64,000 nucleotides of DNA from Heterocephalus glaber (GCF_000247695.1 NW_004624842.1:4307427-4371426); one strand, 5' to 3'; positions 1 to 11,114 are shown, counted from the first letter of the stretch. The notes: a model not told the origin generated them from the sequence alone. Numbers and translations: made by a program.

Positions 1-383
1 TGTTTTTGAGGCTTGTTTATATGTCTTCTCATTTCCATGGGGGGTGGGGGGGGGGGGCTGCTTCTGGCGCCCATGTGGCTCACCTTCTCTGCCCTAGGAG
101 CCTGGGATGGCAGCGGGGGAGCTTCCTTCCAGGTGCTGGGACTGGCTCTCTTTACTCTTCACATTCAGTGTTTTGCTTGCTAAAAGATGTGAAGTGACTT
201 ATTGTGCAACAGATGTATACCCAACTGGTTAAAAAATGGGCAAATATTTATAACAATATTTAAATTGGCTTGAACATAGTTCCTCTAACTCACCACAGGA
301 AAAAGATGTATGAAAATAAATGGAAGGCAATATACTGTGTTAAAATTAAATTTGGAAATGTATTATAAATAGCTCTATTATCA
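1..383. other. Unremarkable intergenic DNA
   Basis: G-run at 40-57, otherwise no gene or repeat that I recognise. Confidence 0.5.
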
Positions 384-525
384 GCCAGACATGATAGCCT
401 GTAATCCCTGTACTTGGGAGACTGAAGCAGGAGGATCACCATGAGTTCAAGGATAGCCTGGGCTATGTAGTGAATTCAAGGGCAGCCTGAACTACATAAT
501 GAGACACTGTCTCTGAAAAAAAAAG
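384..525 (+). mobile_element. B1 SINE
   Basis: 7SL-derived B1 with the internal duplication (two copies of the AGTGA-TTCAAGG-CAGCCTG block) and an A tail. Confidence 0.85.
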
Positions 526-616
526 ATGGATTTTAAAGATCTGAAATTTGTCTTTGAAGCCTTGTAATTAAAAAATGAATTATTTAAAGTACCCTAAAAG
601 AATAAAAAATAAAATT

Positions 617-816
617 AAAAATCCAAGTGTAGGGGTAGGGTTGTAGCTTGTAGTATACTGCTTGCCTAGGATGAATGAGGCCTTGGGTTCCATCCCCACC
701 ATCAGAAGTGGGGGACTGGGGGGGGTGGCACACACCTGTAGTCCCAGCTCCTTGGGAAAACCATTTGAGGCCAACCTAGCAACATAAGGAGGCCCCATCT
801 CACAAAAAGAAAAAAA
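617..816 (+). mobile_element. ID-B1 fusion SINE (B4-like)
   Basis: An ID-like half (GGGTTCCATCCCCACC box B region) runs directly into a diverged B1 half (GGTGGCACACACCTGTAGTCCC) ending in an A-rich tail, as in B4 elements. Confidence 0.6.
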
Positions 817-967
817 TGCCAATTTAGGGCCTTTAGATGTTACATATTTTGAACAGAAAATTTACATGGTAAAAGCAATGTAATAATAATGATGGTTCAC
901 ATTTTTCCATGTTCAAGTGCCTTTAGCAATATGAAACTCACAACAACCTGTTGAGGTTAACACTGTC

Positions 968-989
968 ATTTGTTTTTTAAATTTTATTT

Positions 990-1020
<31 letters not shown>

Positions 1021-1022
1021 TT
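968..1022. repeat. (TTTA)n simple repeat
   Basis: TTTA/TTAT tandem repeats. Confidence 0.8.
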
Positions 1023-1092
1023 GTCATTTCTTTTTTCTATTCACAGACAAGCCCTGAAGCTTTACAAAATTAAATCAATGCTAAACAATTTG

Positions 1093-1172
1093 TGTGAGGT
1101 GGAGTGGAGCTCAGTGTGCTGAATACACCCAAGGCTGTGGGTTCAATCTCCAGTACCAAAAACCAAAACAAC
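1093..1172 (+). mobile_element. Old ID-type SINE
   Basis: Diverged tRNA-like body with box B GGTTCAATCTCCAG and an A-rich tail. Confidence 0.6.
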
Positions 1173-1319
1173 ATCCCTGGCTTTTAAAAAACAAAACAAA
1201 AGGAAATGAAACTTATGCAGATTGGAGCCTGGATTTTTTTGGTTATAAAAGTTTTATTGAAAATAAGGAGAAGGAGAATAGCTCCTGCATTTCCAGGAGC
1301 TGTCCTGAATGGAATGGCC

Positions 1320-3605
1320 CAGGAAAGTTTTAATTTGGCTTACAGTTTCAGAGGTTTCAGTCATGGTGGTTGACCTCAAGGCAAGAACATTATGGCAGAA
1401 GGGCATGGTTGTAAAATATGATCAAAACTGCTCACTTCATAGCAGTCAGGAAGCAGAGCACAGAGGAAAAGCATCAGAGAGGATGGGGCCAGAGTCCAGA
1501 TACAGACTCCAAGGTCATGCCTTCATGACCCACCCAGATGCACCCAGAAGTGTTCTTTGTGAATCTGCTAGGCATCTTTGAATCCAGTCAAGTTGACAGT
1601 CACCATTAATGGTCACAAGCTACCTCTTGTCAACTTGCCAACCAAACACATCTCCTTAAATTTTACTTAATCTCCAAATAAAGAGAACAAGATCATAGTT
1701 CCACCTAACACGATCTAACTATCATATTATGTACAATTGAAAACACAATAATCTCTTCCCTAAAGTCTCAGCTGTTCTAGCATTGCTCAAAAGTCCAAGT
1801 CCAAGTCTCCTTTGAGACTCAAGACAAACTCTTAGCTGCAACTCCTATAAAAATAAAAAACAAGTTACATAATCCCAAATACAATGGCACAGTGTAAACA
1901 TTTCCATTCCAAAAAGAGGAATAGGGAAATAGAAAAGAATGGGACTCAAACAAGACTGAAACCGATCAGGGAAAACATTAATCCCTGCAGTTCCATGTCT
2001 AGCATCCAGAGTATATTGTGGTATGATGTGAGGGCCAAAGGGCTTGGGGAACCTACCTCTATGGCCTTGCTGTTGCTGCCCACATAGTCTCTCTCTTGGG
2101 CTGGCTCCACTCATGGCCTGCAGCTTTCCTCTGAAGATGTTCTGTGTTTCTGGCATCTCTAACTTCTTGGGGTCTTCACTGGACTTTCAACTTTATTCCC
2201 ACAGCTTTACTCACTGGCCTCTCAGGAGCACATTGCCTGGCCTCTCAGACCTTCCTTTGAAATCTGGGGAAACCTCTATAAACCCACAACTCTTGCATTC
2301 ATGTCTGAAAAACCCGTATCACATGGACAATGCCAATATCTGCTACCAATGTGAGGAGTAACTGGACCCCCTTGGTCCATGGCCGCAGCAGCCTGTGAGT
2401 GCCTAGATGGCTGAGCATGGTAAAATGAAACTTGGAGAAATAATTGCCTATACATCCCTTTTTGAGCAGGGAGCCTTGGGGTTTACTTCTCAAATGAAAG
2501 GTTTACACTTTTGCACCCTTCAGCCTGCAATATGTATCGTCTTGCTGTTTCCTGAGATGCCATCAAAGGCATTAATCTTCTTGATCCTTTTAAAGTGCTT
2601 GGTTTTCTTCAGCATCTATACCTCCTCTGGGAGCAACTTTATATATGATTCCTTTTCTGCCAAAATTTAGCTTTTTCAAATCATTCTGCTTTGTGTTTTG
2701 ATCCCAATTCTCAATATAAATCTGACCAAAAGTAGCCAGCACTGCCCATGCCACAACCTGAACACTGGGCTGCCTTGAAATTTCCTCAGCTAGATCAATT
2801 AGTTGATAGCCCTTAAACTCAGAATTCTGCAGAGCTTCAGGACACGAGCAAAAAGTAGATAAGTTCTTTGTGAGAGTGTAACACACATGGCCTCTAGTGC
2901 AATTACCAACAGAGTCCTGTTCCCAACTGAAATATTATGAGCCTGACATTTACTCTCACATTCCTATTAGCATTCTGGTCTTCTGATCCCTGACAAGAAT
3001 GGCCCATCAGGCTCCACTTACAGCATTTTAAGATTTCTCTGGTCCATTTCTGCAACTGTTTTCAGAGTTATCCAAGAAAACTAGTTCTAAAGGCTTCTAA
3101 ACCATGTGGTTAGGTATAGTCATGACAATGACCCCATTTCTCTGGTAGCAGTTTTCTGCACTGGTCATATTTTCTATTGCTGGGACATAATACCAGACAC
3201 TCACAACTTAAAGGAGAGGTTTAGTTTGCCATGGTTTCAAAGGATTCAGTCCCTGGTCAATTAGCTTCAAGGCAGGAACATCAATCACAGCAGAAGGACA
3301 TGGTGGAACACAACTGCTCACTTCACGGCAGCCAAGAAACAGAGCGTAAAGGAAGAGCATCAGAGAAGGGGCCAGGGCCCAGGTGGAAACCCCAAGGTCA
3401 GGCCTCTATGACTGCCCCCCCCACCCCTGCCAGACATACTCAGAAGTATCCTTTACTAAACTGCTTGGTGTCTCTTTTATTTGCGGTATCAGGGATTGAA
3501 CTCAGGACCTTGTGCTCACAAGGCAGGTATGGTGCCACTGAGCTAAGTCCCCGGTGTGGTGTCTCTTAATCTAATCAAGTTGACAATTGCAATTAATGGT
3601 CACAG
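1320..3605 (-). mobile_element. ERVL-MaLR element, LTR-internal-LTR, antisense
   Basis: Two related LTR blocks (about 1320-1620 and 3165-3605) share the features TTTCAGAGGTTTCAGTC / GCAGAAGG / CTGCTCACTTC and flank about 1.5 kb of internal sequence resembling MaLR internal regions. The antisense of the LTR at 34607-34935 matches both. This is an old non-coding retrovirus-like relic with no usable open frame. An ID SINE interrupts the right LTR. Confidence 0.6.
3477..3556 (-). mobile_element. ID SINE
   Basis: Antisense ID flanked by the duplication TGGTGTCTCTT (3466-3476 and 3557-3567), inserted in the MaLR LTR. Confidence 0.85.
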
Positions 3606-4129
3606 ATGATATGTATCGAACATTTTGTAATGTCTAGAATACATATATAGGCCTTTAAAAATGTTAATTTGCTTCCTTTCTTCCTGTACATCTTTTTCAT
3701 ACCTAACATTATTTCTAAAACATAGTAGGAGTTCAGTGAACAGACTTGAGACAACTAATTTAAAGCCACTATAAACAATCCAAAAAGTGTGTGTGTGTGT
3801 GTGTGCACATCTTTGAGGGAAAGGGGATTCAAGCTTCCATCATAAAAAGTTTTCAGCCTCCAAAAGGCTAAAAACTACATGATGAAGATGAAGGAGTCAT
3901 TGGCTGTAGAAGTGAGGTAAGAATCCACATCTGTGGAGACTGGAACAGAGGTCTAGAGTGGCTGTATTTTCTGAAATCAGGTCTGATCTGGCAGTTGCAT
4001 AAGTAAAGTCTCACAGGGACTATTTGAAATTAAGCTCATTCCAGATGTCAAAAGGATAGAACTGACTTAAAGTGACTACCACTGGTCAAATTTGGGACAA
4101 ATTGAACGTCAGAAAAAGTAACAAATCAA
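3606..4129. other. Non-coding, no clear repeat
   Basis: Only a short (GT)n at about 3788-3804 stands out. Confidence 0.4.
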
Positions 4130-4720
4130 AAAATATTCATCTCAAAAACTTGCATAAGAATGTTCAAAATAGCTTTATTCATAATAGCTGCAAACTATTG
4201 AAAATAACCCAAAATAACCCCAAAATCCAACAACAGGAGAATATATGAAAAGATTATTATATTCATACAACAAAATACTTCCCAACAGTAGAAAGGAGAA
4301 TGGATGACTCTCAAAATATTATGCCGAGGCCCAAGGTTGTAGTTGAATGGTGGCACACCTGCCTGGCAAGTGCAAGGTCCTGAGTTCAATCCCTGGTACC
4401 ACCAAAAAAAAAAAAATTATGCCGAATGTAAAAAACTAGACACAAAGGACTACATACTGTATGGTTCCATTTATATGAAATTCCAAAATAGCCAAAACTA
4501 ATCTGTGATGAGAAAATTAGAATGACGGTGGCTTTGAACAGGGCATCTTCTGGAGTGAAAATAGCCATGAAAATGTTCTATGCCTATTGGGGTTGTGGTT
4601 AAATTCAGTTATTAGTTATATAGGTATATACAAATGTCAGGTTTTATCAAAGTTTATCATTTAGGGTCTATGCGTTTCATTGCATATAAATGATAGCCTA
4701 ACGAAAATAAAAGGAAAATA
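4130..4720 (+). mobile_element. Old L1 3' region, sense
   Basis: Resembles the end of L1 ORF2 and the 3' UTR (TTCATAATAGCTGCAAACTATTG...). Interrupted by an ID at 4328-4415. Confidence 0.55.
4328..4415 (+). mobile_element. ID SINE
   Basis: tRNA-Ala-like body, A tail, duplication ATTATGCCGA at 4318-4327 and 4416-4425. Confidence 0.9.
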
Positions 4721-5031
4721 GAATAATGACAGTAATAGATTATGACATACTGAACAACAACAACAACAAAAATCTGTGAATCCATAGCAACACAACAGAT
4801 AGAAGGTGGGAGAGCTCCTTTTGGGAGAACATCATCTAATAAAAGGGGAAGAAATAACAGAATTGGAAAAATTCACTGTTTTGTAATCACCAGCATAATT
4901 ACTTAAGCAGGAATCATCAGAGGGTGCTAAAAACTATTGAAAGAAAGGTGATTAGGGAAACAAGATAGTCTCAGTCTTTTTTTTTTTGTCTCAGTCTTGA
5001 AAGCTGCAAGTTTGTTAATAATTACAAAAGG

Positions 5032-5122
5032 AGGGGCTGGGGATTTAGCTCAGTGGTTCTGGTGCCTGCCTTGCAAGTGCAAGGTCCTGAGTTCGATCCC
5101 TGGTACCCCGCCCCCCCCCAAA
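5032..5122 (+). mobile_element. ID SINE
   Basis: Box B GAGTTCGATCC; duplication AATTACAAAAGG at 5020-5031 and 5123-5134. The tail starts with a C run. Confidence 0.9.
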
Positions 5123-5423
5123 AATTACAAAAGGGAAAACGTACCTTTTAAAATAAAGATTCCATATTAGCCAAGAGATCAAGCTTAGCATCATCAATAA
5201 TGGGATGAATTTGCATTATTTTCTTCAGATGTGTAGCAATGGGAAAGATGCATCATCACTTATGTAATATTCTTACCAAAATATTTAATCCTAATAATAT
5301 AATGAGAAAATAATTAAACAGAACCAGATGGTAGGGCATGCAGTACATGTGGCCTGGATTCTTAACTGTCAATATGAAGTAAGACAAAAATGAGGGACTT
5401 GTTAGATTAAAGACATTAAAGAG

Positions 5424-5507
5424 GGCCGGAGATTTAGCTAAGTGGTTCCACTGCCTGCCTCGCAAGTGCAAGGTCCCGAGTTTGAGCCCTGGTACCAAAA
5501 AAAAAAT
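5424..5507 (+). mobile_element. ID SINE
   Basis: Duplication GACATTAAAGAG (5412-5423) and GATATTAAAGAG (5508-5519). Confidence 0.9.
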
Positions 5508-5789
5508 GATATTAAAGAGATACAGCATTCAAATATGATGTATGGGTCCCTGACTGAATCACACACTGGGGAAAAAAGACTATAAGGGCATTTGGGGAGC
5601 AATTGCAGATATTTGAATATGTGTTAATTTATCCACATTAAATTTTGTGGGTGTGATGATATAGTTATTAGGAGCATGTCCTTGCTCTTTGGAGACAAAG
5701 ACTGACATATTTAGATGAAGTGTCATGATATCTATAGTTTGCTTTCAAAGATTTAGCAAAAAAACCACCCCTCTGTTTTATGTGTCTAT

Positions 5790-5885
5790 ATCTATATGTG
5801 AGAAAACATATGAAGATATATATATCTATGTATATAAAATATAGATAGACATATATTATAGAAAAATATATATACAAAAAAGAGA
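5790..5885. repeat. AT-rich (TATA)n-like tract
   Basis: Irregular TATATCTA/ATATAGA repeats. Confidence 0.7.
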
Positions 5886-7088
5886 GAAAATAATGTTAAT
5901 AATCAGTGAGTCTAAGCAAAGGGTGTACTATATGACTATTCACAGCATTATTCTTTTCAAGTTCTCTGTAGATTTTTAAAAATTTCCCCAAAAAGCTGAG
6001 GGAACAATAAGATAGTACAAATAAAGTGCTTGGCCAATTGTAAGGGCTCAATAAAAGATGAGACTTACAGTAAAGTATAAGTCCCATGGGAACAGGGTTT
6101 TTTGTTTATTTAGCACCCTTAGCAGTACCTGGCAGATAAAGTGGTAGTCAAAAAACATTTAAAAGACAAACTATTGAGAAGGTGAAGATTAGAAATGTAA
6201 TGTGAAGAAATAGCGCCCCAAATGACACCACAGGATGATGCGTGGTTACATGGGACAGCTGTGACTATGGCCTGAATATAATTGTGCAAGTTGCTTTGAT
6301 TAAAATGACTTCTGTATAATTAAAAAAACATGATTCAAGAAATTGCCCCAGAAAATCTGTCTGCCCAACTGAGATGAATTTAGCATTTAATTTACAAGCG
6401 GTAATATTATCCGAATAACATCATCATATTTGGTTAAACCATTTGGGATCACTATGAAAAAATTAGCCAATTTGGGAGCTTCTTTTCTAATGCTGACCCA
6501 AATTGACATCTGCAAGCCTCTTGTGGTAAGGGTACTGCGCCCTCTGGTGGTCAGAGATACTCATTTTGTTTCTATGGAAAAATCTAGCAAGATACGGATA
6601 AAGTGGAGCGTGCCTTTTACCCAGAGGTTTCTGCAAACCTGTCTCCGTAGTTCCTAGTCATATCGTGTCCTTAAGGACTGAGTTTGAGATGATGATTTCT
6701 GACTCAGTGAATGCCCAGCTCAGGGGAATGCCTGGGTCAGGCTGGACTAAGAAATGTGCAATACAGGAATGGAAAGTGACATTTGCAGTTGGGTCAAAGC
6801 TGAGGCTGGAAGACTTGTCCCTAGCATAATGAGTGCCAAGGGAAACCTGCAGGGCCATTTGAACTGTGAAATCTGTCAAGATCCTGTCTCCACCCTGTGA
6901 CAAGGATGAGACTATACACCACCATATGTTTCAGGAAGAGCCCTGGGCAGAACCCCAGGGCTGTGGATTGCTGGCTGCTGTCCCAGCTTTGTAGCCCTGG
7001 AAATGCCTTTCCTTTTAAAAATTAATTGCAAATATTAAAAGACATTTTCCTTGAATGTGAAAATAATACATGACCTGTGCAAAAATTT
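5886..7088. other. Non-repeat intergenic DNA with CTCF-like site
   Basis: No gene recognised. The only clear signal is the CTCF-like core at 6537. Confidence 0.4.
6537..6550 (-). promoter_or_regulatory. CTCF-like binding site
   Basis: The + strand reads GCGCCCTCTGGTGG, whose complement CCACCAGAGGGCGC fits the CTCF core CCASYAGRKGGCRS at every position. It sits in non-repeat intergenic DNA about 3.8 kb upstream of the TRPC4AP start codon. Occupancy cannot be judged from sequence. Confidence 0.55.
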
Positions 7089-8037
7089 ACAAAAATATTA
7101 ATAAAGTAAAAGTCACCCAAAATCTAAATACATTGTGATAACCACAGGTAACTTTTTGGTGACATTACTTTCAGACAATTCTCTACATATAAACACATGT
7201 AGCAGGAGTGCCTAAGTATGCATTAATTGGGATTAGTTAATGGATAATAGTTAAACCTATTCTTTTACAATTTGTCTTTGTGTGTGTGTGCGATAGATCT
7301 TTAAAATGTTTTTATCTTGTAAAATGGAATCTCTGTATCTATTGAACAACTCTCCATTTTCCCCTCCAACCTCAGCACCTGGCAGCCACTCTTCTGCTGT
7401 CTGTCTACAAATGTGATTACTCAGGGACCTCATATAGATGGAACCTTAAAGTATCTGTCTATTTTGTGACTGGTTTATTTCATTTAGCCTAATGTCCTAA
7501 GGATCATCTGTGTTGTAGCGTGTGTCAGATTTTCCTTCCCTTGTAAGGCTGTTCTGTTGTATGCTTGTCCCTCATATGTCAACAGACAGCTGGGTTGCTC
7601 TCATCTCTTGACCATTGTGAATAATCCTGCCATGAACATGGATTTTCAGAAACCGCTTCAAGATCCTGTTTTCAATTCTTTCAGATATATATTATGGTTG
7701 GATATGGGTTTAGTGTGTCCCCCACAGTTCTGTGTTGGAAGTTTGGTCCCCAGGGTGCCAATATCAGGAGAAGGTGTGGAACTTTTAAGAGGTGGAGCCT
7801 GTGGGAGGTCATTAGATCAACTGAGGGTACTGCCCTTGGAAGAAGTTCTCAGGCCACCCCACGCAGTTCTTGAGGAGGGTTATTGTAAAACCCCATGCCT
7901 GGCACCATTCATCTTTCTAGCTTTATGTTTTGAGGTAAGCTTTCTCTTTCTTCCTTGCCATCTTGCCATTGCCATCTCCCCATTGTCTTCCTGCCGTTGT
8001 CCTCCCACTATGATGTGATGCAGTCAAGAGGGTTGCA

Positions 8038-8138
8038 GCTGGGCCAGGGATTTAGTTCAGTGGCACCGCACCTGCCTTGCAAGTGCAAGGTCCTGAGTTC
8101 GATCCCCAGTACCAAAAATAAATAAATAAATAAATAAA
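8038..8138 (+). mobile_element. ID SINE
   Basis: Duplication AAGAGGGTTGCA at 8026-8037 and 8139-8150; tail of (AAAT)n. Nested in the MaLR LTR. Confidence 0.9.
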
Positions 8139-8237
8139 AAGAGGGTTGCACCTGAACAAAGCGGATGCCAGCACCATGCCCTTGAACTATCAAAACTGTG
8201 AGCTAAGTAGCCTCTTTTCTTTTCTTACCCCCCCCCT

Positions 8238-8366
8238 TTTGGTTTTGTTGTTGTTGTTTGTTTGTTTTTGAGACAGGTCTCATTATGTAGTCCTGGCTGG
8301 CCTTGAGCTCATGGCTCAGCCTTCTGAGTGCTGAGATTACAGGCATGTGCCACCACTCCCGGCTCT
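8238..8366 (-). mobile_element. B1 SINE
   Basis: Antisense B1 with GAGACAGG start and CAGGCATGTGCCACCA end. Confidence 0.85.
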
Positions 8367-8477
8367 TTTCTTTATAAAGTCAGCTTGCCTTACATTTCAC
8401 TATAGCAATGACTAACAGACTAGTGGATACACTTGGACATGTGATTGCCGGATCATATTGTAACTCTACTTTTAATT

Positions 8478-8596
8478 TTTTTTTTTGAGACAGAGTTTCA
8501 CTAAGTAGTTTGGGCTGGGCTCAAACTCCCAGTGATCCTCCTGCCTCAGCCTCCTGAGTGCTGGGATTATAGGCATGTGCCACCACACCTGGCTCT
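8478..8596 (-). mobile_element. B1 SINE
   Basis: Antisense B1, poly(T) first, ends CACCACACCTGGC. Confidence 0.85.
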
Positions 8597-8828
8597 ATTT
8601 TTAATTTTTATTGAAGGCTCTTAATACTGTTTTCTATAGTGGCTCACTGGGGTTTTGATTTGCTGATTTCCATTTCTTTAATGATTAGTGAAGTTGAGCA
8701 ACTTTTCATGATTGTTGGCTATTGTGTACCTTGTTTGGAAAATGTTTATTTAAGTCCATCCTTTGTAATTGTTAAGTTGTAGGAGGTCTTTATAGTAGGA
8801 GCTCTGGATAATAATCCCTTATCAGGTA

Positions 8829-9019
8829 CAGTGGACCCTTGATTTACAAACTTGATTCTGGTTGTAACTCAAGCTGGTTGTAACTAAGTCAATACAACTG
8901 AGATCTGGATGTTTACATCAGTACATGCCATAGATAACAAGAGGCAGATGAATCTTCCATTAACCCAATTAACCCAAATTGTTCATATGTCAGGCCGGTC
9001 ATAACTTGAGGGTACACTG
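8829..9019. mobile_element. Non-autonomous Tigger/mariner-type DNA transposon
   Basis: Terminal inverted repeats CAGTGGACCCTTGAT and (complement of the right end) CAGTGTACCCTCAAG, flanked by TA on both sides (8827-8828, 9020-9021). 191 bp, no coding capacity. Confidence 0.65.
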
Positions 9020-9039
9020 TAAATCTTTGAAATCTTTGG

Positions 9040-9125
9040 ACTAGCTCAATAGTGCTCAATAGTCACAGGTAATAGTGGTTACTATTTGGACAGCATAGGC
9101 CACACTCAGCTTTACAGACTATTCT
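9040..9125. repeat. Old DNA-transposon-like relic
   Basis: GTGCTCAATAGTCACAGGT..GTTACTATTTGGACAGCAT resembles a common mammalian DNA-transposon fragment. Related sequence occurs at 43070-43135. Confidence 0.35.
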
Positions 9126-9864
9126 GTTCATAAATATGAACATATGGTTTTATACAATTGCTTTTTAAATGAGTTAAGAAAGGAAAGAAATATGTACTTA
9201 TACTGGTATCATCTTTTATATAATTATCTTTACTGCTGCTGTGTGTGTGTATTCAAACATTTGTGAGAAGTCACTTGCTTGCTTTCTTCCTCTTTTTTTC
9301 TTTTCTTTTTTTTGATACAGCATCTTGCTATATATAGCAAGAACAGTTCCCAAGGCCATGTTCTATTATTTCATATAACCCAGATATTTTGCTTTTGCTT
9401 TTGACAAAACAAAAGATTCAGCAATAATCTACTGGAGGTGAGTAGAAAGCCCACCTTTGAAATGGGGCATGAAGATGGTAACTCTAGTCTCATCCTGCCC
9501 TTATATGCCAATTGTCCCAGTGTAATTGTGGCAGATTAGTTGAGGGTTCCTTTGCTCAATTCAGATAAAAATCATGAATCAGCAAAGTGCTGCTCTGCTA
9601 GCAGCTCTGATGCCACCACTGTTTGACACCCGTTAATGCTAAATGCTATCAGCACTGCTGGTTGCTGGTCTCTATCACTGTCGCCTGCCTTATCCAGTTT
9701 GTTATTGAGTATTTATTTGTGCATGTAACCTGCATTCTACAACAGGGCCCTAGGCCATTCTGCTCATCACTACATCCTCCTACCCCAGTGACCTGTTGGT
9801 TCTGGTGCACAGAAGGTCCTTTAAGAACCATTGATTGACTAATTCTGGCTCCCAGGAACTAACG
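9126..9864. other. Intergenic DNA upstream of promoter
   Basis: Short B1-like scrap near 9300-9345; otherwise no gene or repeat recognised. Confidence 0.4.
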
Positions 9865-9998
9865 TTTGAATTGAAGAAACTGAGGCACGGGGGAAGAGAA
9901 CAGTGACATGGTTGAGATCCACAGCAAGTTCAAAGCAGAGAAGCAGGCAGGAATCAGACACCCAAAGCCTAACTCCTGGCCTGAAACCTGGGCGCTTT
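9865..9998 (-). mobile_element. MIR SINE
   Basis: Antisense MIR core (GAAACTGAGGCACGGG ... CAGCAAGTTCAAAGCAG). Confidence 0.55.
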
Positions 9999-10167
9999 TA
10001 CTGGCTGGTTGACTGCAGCCTTCCCAAATGGGCGAGAAATGGCAGAGTGTGCACTCAGGGACTTGTATTTGACCTGGACGAACCTCGCAGAAATGCTGGT
10101 CCTAGTGAAAAACGGGGGGTGCAGCAAATGCCTTATTTCTCCGCCAACGGCCTCTCTGCAGAGCGAG

Positions 10168-10184
10168 ACTACATTTCCCAGCAG
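10168..10184 (+). promoter_or_regulatory. ZNF143/STAF-like site
   Basis: ACTACATTTCCCAGCAG matches the known ACTACAATTCCCAG-type core of the ZNF143 motif with one change. It lies about 160 bp upstream of the TRPC4AP start codon, a usual position for this factor at CpG promoters. Confidence 0.6.
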
Positions 10185-10326
10185 CCCCGGGGGCGCACGA
10201 TCCTTGCCACGCGGCTTGCGCCTTCGCCATCAGTCCGCTGGGGGCGCTGTGACAAGCTCTCCGCCGCCCCGTAGAAATCTACGCGGCCCCGGGGCCGTTT
10301 GCTTCCTGTTTGTCGGACGAGGAGAC

Positions 10327-10494
10327 ATGGCGGCGGCGCCAGCGGCTGCTGGGGCTGGGGTCTGCCGAGGGAGACGATCGGCAGCAACAGTGGTAGCATG
10401 GGGCGGATGGGGCGGCCGGCCGCGGCCGGAGAACATTCTGCTGCAGCTGCGGCAGGGCCAGCTGACGGGCCGGGCCCTGATCCGGGCAGTGCAG
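10327..10494 (+). CDS. TRPC4AP: TRPC4AP exon 1 (residues 1-56)
   Basis: First coding exon of TRPC4AP (TRUSS). From knowledge of the family, the protein is a substrate receptor of the DDB1-CUL4 ubiquitin ligase linked to MYC turnover, and it binds TNFR1 and TRPC channels. The ATG has a strong context (G at -3 and G at +4). The 56 codons encode an Ala/Gly/Arg-rich N-terminus (MAAAPAAAGAG...), then WGGWGGRPRP and the ENILLQLRQGQLTG segment I recognise from mammalian TRPC4AP. The exon ends GCAG before GTACGA and leaves phase 0. There is no in-frame stop between 10009 and the ATG, so the start rests on context, homology and its position in the CpG island. Confidence 0.93.
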
Positions 10495-10512
10495 GTACGA
10501 GGCCGGCCCGGA

Positions 10513-10526
10513 GGGGCGGGGCGGGG
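10513..10526 (+). promoter_or_regulatory. Overlapping GC boxes (Sp/KLF-type)
   Basis: GGGGCGGGGCGGGG just inside intron 1, two overlapping Sp1-type GC boxes within the CpG island. Confidence 0.5.
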
Positions 10527-11114
10527 CAGACCAGGCGGGAGCTGGCTGGGGGCCCGGGGTAGAGGCCTTTCCAGGCCGCTGTGGGGCGGGCCAGACCCTT
10601 CGCGGCCGGCCGCGGGGCCTCCCTGTGGGACGCCCGGACGCTGTCAGTCTCGGCGGGGCGGTGGGCAGCGGCCGGCTAGAGGCCCCAGGTCTGGCCGAAC
10701 ACGGCTGGGCTGCTGTGGGCATTGATGGCGTGTATGAGCCCTGGGCCCAGGTTTTGGATCCTCCTTTCCCTGCGCCACGTCTACACGTCTAGGGGACCCT
10801 GGCGAGTTTGCTTTATTTACCACAGGTCTCGAGTTTCTCCCCTGTGAATTGAGCAAGGGTCCTCACTGCAACCCCCCAAACGGTTCCCAGGCATATGGTA
10901 AATGTCATTTGTTCAGAGAGGCCTTACCTTGACATTGCTTCTTCCTCTTTTCTAAAGTAGGTCCCCATTGTTATTCTGTCAAAGCCCCGAATTCGTTTCG
11001 TTCCCAATACTTTCTTCGTCTGTAATTACGTTATTTCTTTGTTGTCTGTCCTTCTCTCGCCTGTCTTCCACATTAGGCTGAGCTCCAACGGATGCAGACT
11101 CTGTTTCGCTCGTG

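Larger units (their letters stand above)
7693..8424 (+). mobile_element. MaLR LTR with nested ID and B1
   Basis: Shows GGAAGTTTGGTCCCCAGG, AAGAGGTGGAGCCTG and a TGAGCTAAGTAGCC region followed by TATAGCAATGACTAACAGAC, typical of a sense ERVL-MaLR LTR. Non-coding; the 153-residue open frame in it has no support. Confidence 0.65.
7320..8828 (-). mobile_element. Old L1, antisense, split by a MaLR LTR
   Basis: Segments 7320-7690 and 8425-8826 read as consecutive antisense parts of an L1M-type 3' end, separated by the LTR at 7693-8424. Confidence 0.65.
10140..10740 (+). promoter_or_regulatory. TRPC4AP: CpG-island promoter of TRPC4AP
   Basis: Abrupt CpG- and GC-rich stretch in otherwise AT-rich DNA, covering the 5' UTR, exon 1 and the start of intron 1. 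No TATA box is visible near the start codon, as expected of a housekeeping promoter. It contains a ZNF143/STAF-like site, an ETS-like CTTCCTG at 10302-10308, a YY1-like ATGGCGGC over the start codon, and GC boxes at 10513-10526 and about 10582-10590. Transcription probably starts within roughly 10280-10320; this is inferred, not seen. Confidence 0.85.

Noticed and set aside
5032..5122. ID SINEs read as tRNA genes
   Set aside because: Box A/B are recognisable but the copies have A tails, target duplications and no proper tRNA fold or terminator.
7557..8018. 153-residue open frame
   Set aside because: It spans an old L1 3' end and a MaLR LTR.
10200..10260. Second CTCF site at CCGCTGGGGGCGC in the promoter
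   Set aside because: Two mismatches in the core; the GC-rich context makes such matches common.
10279..10722. Antisense and alternative-frame ORFs in the CpG island (up to 147 residues)
   Set aside because: GC-rich DNA lacks stop codons by chance; composition is Pro/Ala/Arg-rich with no family resemblance.
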